From positions 1-15,137 of the forward strand of contig JACAFT010000024.1 in the NCBI GenBank assembly GCA_013378375.1: a stretch of 15,137 nucleotides of DNA, written 5' to 3'. Both the position numbers and the translations under genes were made by a program. The notes under the pieces are model-generated. The model saw only the letters and a program-made list of their open reading frames with translations. It was not told where the DNA came from and ran no database searches. This DNA comes from UBA57 sp013378375 (GTDB lineage Archaea; Thermoproteota; Nitrososphaeria; Nitrososphaerales; UBA57). Shown here piece after piece: positions 13,444 to 15,137 of the stretch (position 1 is its first letter; every line of letters starts with the position of its first letter).

Positions 13444-13917
13444 ATGAATTCAAAAGAAATATCGTTAATTTCAATATTTGCAGCATTATATGCAATTGGA
13501 GTAGTTTTTTTAGCTCCATTTAGTTTTTTACCAGTACAAATTAGAATTGCGGATTCATTATTACCACTTTCGATTATTTTTGGAATACCTGCAATAATTG
13601 GATTATCTCTAGGTACAATTGTTGCAAACATGTATGGGGGATTGGGATTTATTGATATCATAGGAGGAACATTTGCAAATTTAATTGCGACATTTGTTGC
13701 ATGGAAATTATGTAAAAATAACAGATTTCCGTTCATTGTAGGTATAGGTTGTCAGATTATTATTATTTCAATAATTGTCGGCGTGTATATAGCTTATCTT
13801 TTTAATTTACCCACCATTATAGGAATAACTGATATATTTATTGGGTCTTTCTTAGCAGTGGGAATATTAGGTTCGTTATTATTAACTATAATAAAATATC
13901 GTATACAATCAAGTTAG
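13444..13917 (+). CDS. queT: QueT-type membrane transporter, predicted S component for queuosine precursor
   Basis: A 157-residue integral membrane protein with five or six hydrophobic segments (about 6-28, 37-57, 58-75, 77-89, 96-119 and 125-148). The sequence LAPFSFLPVQIRIADSLLPLSIIFGIPAIIGLSLGTIVANMYGGLGFIDIIGGTFANL matches the QueT family (COG4708), predicted substrate-binding components of ECF-type transporters for queuosine precursors. In an archaeon the cargo would most likely be preQ0, preQ1 or a related base for archaeosine salvage. The ATG at 13444 is chosen because it directly precedes the first membrane helix; a GTG 57 bases upstream (13387) would add 19 residues translated from the structured leader. 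No ECF ATPase or T component lies nearby. The stop overlaps that of nadC by four bases, convergent. Confidence 0.82.
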   Translation: MNSKEISLISIFAALYAIGVVFLAPFSFLPVQIRIADSLLPLSIIFGIPAIIGLSLGTIVANMYGGLGFIDIIGGTFANLIATFVAWKLCKNNRFPFIVGIGCQIIIISIIVGVYIAYLFNLPTIIGITDIFIGSFLAVGILGSLLLTIIKYRIQSS

Positions 13918-14741
13918 CTTATCTTAAAAGAGAAATCTAATGATTTACTGGAATGAGTTAAACATCCCATCGATATAACATCAACTCCTGTTGATGCATA
14001 AGATTTTAGATTAGAAAAATCAATTCCTCCAGAGGCTTCTGTAATAATTTGTTTTGTAGGATGTGATTTTAGTATATTTACAAATTTTTTAATATCGTCA
14101 ATTAACATGTTATCAAGTAATATAATATCAACTGCATAATCAATAGCTCGTAAAGCAGAATCTAGAGAATCCACTTCAAGTTCAATCTTTTTAGTAGAAC
14201 CAATTTGATTACGAACTGATTGTATATTATCGCCTAAATTAGAAATTAGTTTAATATGATTATCTTTAATTAAAATCATTTCTTGTAGATTATTTCTGTG
14301 TGGTAGACCACCACCAACTGTAACTGAATATTTTTCAAATTTACGAAGTCCAGGAAGTGTTTTCCTGGTAGCAGAAATATTTGTGTACTTGTTTATATTT
14401 TTTACAATGTCTACAGCGTTACGAGTTGCAGTAGCAATACCACTCATATGACCCAATAAATTTAGGGAAACTCGTTCAGATAGTAAAAGAGATTTAGAAA
14501 AACCTTTAAGAGTTACAACACTAGAATCTTTAAGAATTTCATCACCATCTTTGTAAAGCCAATCTGATTCGATCATGAAATGATTGAATATTTGTGTAAG
14601 TTCATTCTTGCCAGAAAGAATACCAGACTCCCTACATATTATCTCCGCATTAGACGTTTCATTTGCATTTATAAACAAATCTGATGTTATATCTCCGTCA
14701 GCTATATCCTCTTTAAGAAATCTCTCTATTTCTGAATCCAA
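13914..14741 (-). CDS. nadC: Nicotinate-nucleotide pyrophosphorylase (quinolinate phosphoribosyltransferase)
   Basis: A 275-residue NadC. It condenses quinolinate with PRPP to nicotinate mononucleotide in de novo NAD synthesis. Family motifs occur in order: EDIADGDITSDLF (11-23), SERVSLNLLGHMSGIATAT (88-106), SATRKTLPGLRKFEKYSVTVGGGLPHR (123-149), LIKDNHI (157-163), KIELEVDSL and IILLDNM (206-212). These include the Arg, Lys and His residues that bind the quinolinate and PRPP phosphates. The length is normal. The start is TTG at 14741, and a minus-strand TATA-like element at 14771-14780 predicts a very short leader. It is divergent from nadA, its pathway partner, and its stop codon overlaps that of queT on the other strand. 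Confidence 0.95.
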   Translation of the reverse strand: MDSEIERFLKEDIADGDITSDLFINANETSNAEIICRESGILSGKNELTQIFNHFMIESDWLYKDGDEILKDSSVVTLKGFSKSLLLSERVSLNLLGHMSGIATATRNAVDIVKNINKYTNISATRKTLPGLRKFEKYSVTVGGGLPHRNNLQEMILIKDNHIKLISNLGDNIQSVRNQIGSTKKIELEVDSLDSALRAIDYAVDIILLDNMLIDDIKKFVNILKSHPTKQIITEASGGIDFSNLKSYASTGVDVISMGCLTHSSKSLDFSFKIS

Positions 14742-14882
14742 TTATTACACTCTATTAGAAACAACACACAAAATATAAAACAAGCGAACTAGTCCTTCAT
14801 ATTTGTATAATTAATTGGAAGTTGATAACAAATAACCCAAATAATCTCAACAAAAGTAAATTTTCAAGATTCAATTAATAGC
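14742..14882. promoter_or_regulatory. Divergent nadC-nadA intergenic region
   Basis: This 141-base space must hold promoters for both NAD genes. A minus-strand TATA-like element (reverse of AAATATAAAA, 14771-14780) suits nadC. For nadA, T/A-rich blocks such as TTTGTATAATTAA (14802-14814) could serve. From 14829 the nadA frame is already open and reads like the usual NadA N-terminus, so part of the region may be coding. No clear palindromic operator was seen. Confidence 0.4.
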
Positions 14883-15137
14883 TTGCGCTCTAAAAAAAAT
14901 GCATTAATTTTGTCACATAATTATCAAATACCTGAAATTCAGGATTTAGCAAATTTTGTAGGAGATTCACTTGAACTATCAATACAAGCTCGAAATGCCG
15001 ACAATAATTTGATTGTGTTTTGTGGAGTTCATTTCATGGCAGAAACAGTATCAATTTTAGCCCCTAAAAAAACAATATTAATTCCTGATTTAGAAGCTGG
15101 TTGTTCTTTAGCAGAAACAATTAATGTAGAACAATTA
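14883..15137 (+). CDS. nadA: Quinolinate synthase NadA, N-terminal fragment
   Basis: The gene runs off the right edge, with 85 codons visible. NadA condenses iminoaspartate with dihydroxyacetone phosphate to quinolinate using a 4Fe-4S cluster. The visible part shows ALILSHNYQIPEIQDLANFVGDSLELSIQA, VFCGVHFMAETVSIL and IPDLEAGCSLAE; the last contains the first cluster cysteine. Together these are diagnostic of NadA. The only conventional start in the open frame is TTG at 14883, which leaves just six residues before ALILSHNYQ. The frame stays open upstream to 14829 and encodes a helix-like segment (NFQDSINSL) like that of other NadA proteins, so the true start may be an unusual codon upstream. 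It is divergent from nadC. Confidence 0.92.
   Translation, partial: MRSKKNALILSHNYQIPEIQDLANFVGDSLELSIQARNADNNLIVFCGVHFMAETVSILAPKKTILIPDLEAGCSLAETINVEQL

Noticed and set aside
13359..13736. Minus-strand open frame of 125 codons opposite queT
   Set aside because: It is the shadow of the queT reading frame and runs through the promoter and leader; the translation is not protein-like.
1..15137. CRISPR array, insertion sequence or prophage
   Set aside because: No regularly spaced repeats, transposase motifs or terminal inverted repeats were found; the content is housekeeping.

Overview
The window is AT-rich (about one third GC by eye) and looks like chromosomal DNA of a mesophilic archaeon, most likely a marine Nitrososphaerota (Thaumarchaeota) lineage. 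The evidence is a set of archaeal information-processing genes (RpoL, TFS, PCNA, Csl4, Dph2, Tsr3), an RNase P RNA, archaeal TATA-type promoters with very short leaders, and many TTG starts. No transposase, phage gene, CRISPR array or integration scar was found. Gene density is high and the content reads as core genome. The lineage assignment is inference from gene content, not from a database match.

Layout. Positions 1-2341 are all on the minus strand: Tsr3 (rRNA aminocarboxypropyl transfer), an HTH regulator with a Cys/His cluster, a metallo-beta-lactamase hydrolase, QueD and the start of QueC (preQ0 synthesis for archaeosine). Positions 2424-3488 hold a HAD nucleotidase-like gene and an acidic-tailed unknown protein. 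An acyl-CoA dehydrogenase (minus) is divergent from a small arcadin-1-like protein across a promoter region with a perfect palindrome. Then come tRNA-Gly(CCC), a small unknown protein (minus), an unknown gene translationally coupled to a 3-methyladenine DNA glycosylase, and the RNase P RNA, followed at once by a perfect 15-bp hairpin.

From 7206 to 13342 there is a co-directional run: L-2-hydroxyglutarate oxidase-like flavoprotein, dph2, csl4, ilvE, pheA, rpoL, tfs and pcn. It mixes translation-factor modification, RNA decay, amino-acid synthesis, transcription and replication, as is common in archaeal housekeeping clusters. The right end has a QueT-type membrane protein, convergent and overlapping with nadC, and then the start of nadA, divergent from nadC (de novo NAD synthesis).

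The most interesting element is the short leader of the queT gene (about 13381-13443). It is GC-rich compared with its surroundings, begins where the TATA box predicts transcription to start, and can fold as an H-type pseudoknot whose last strand lies just before the start codon. QueT genes in bacteria are classic targets of preQ1 riboswitches. This is therefore a candidate archaeal 7-deazaguanine (preQ0/preQ1) riboswitch, in a window that also carries preQ0 synthesis genes.
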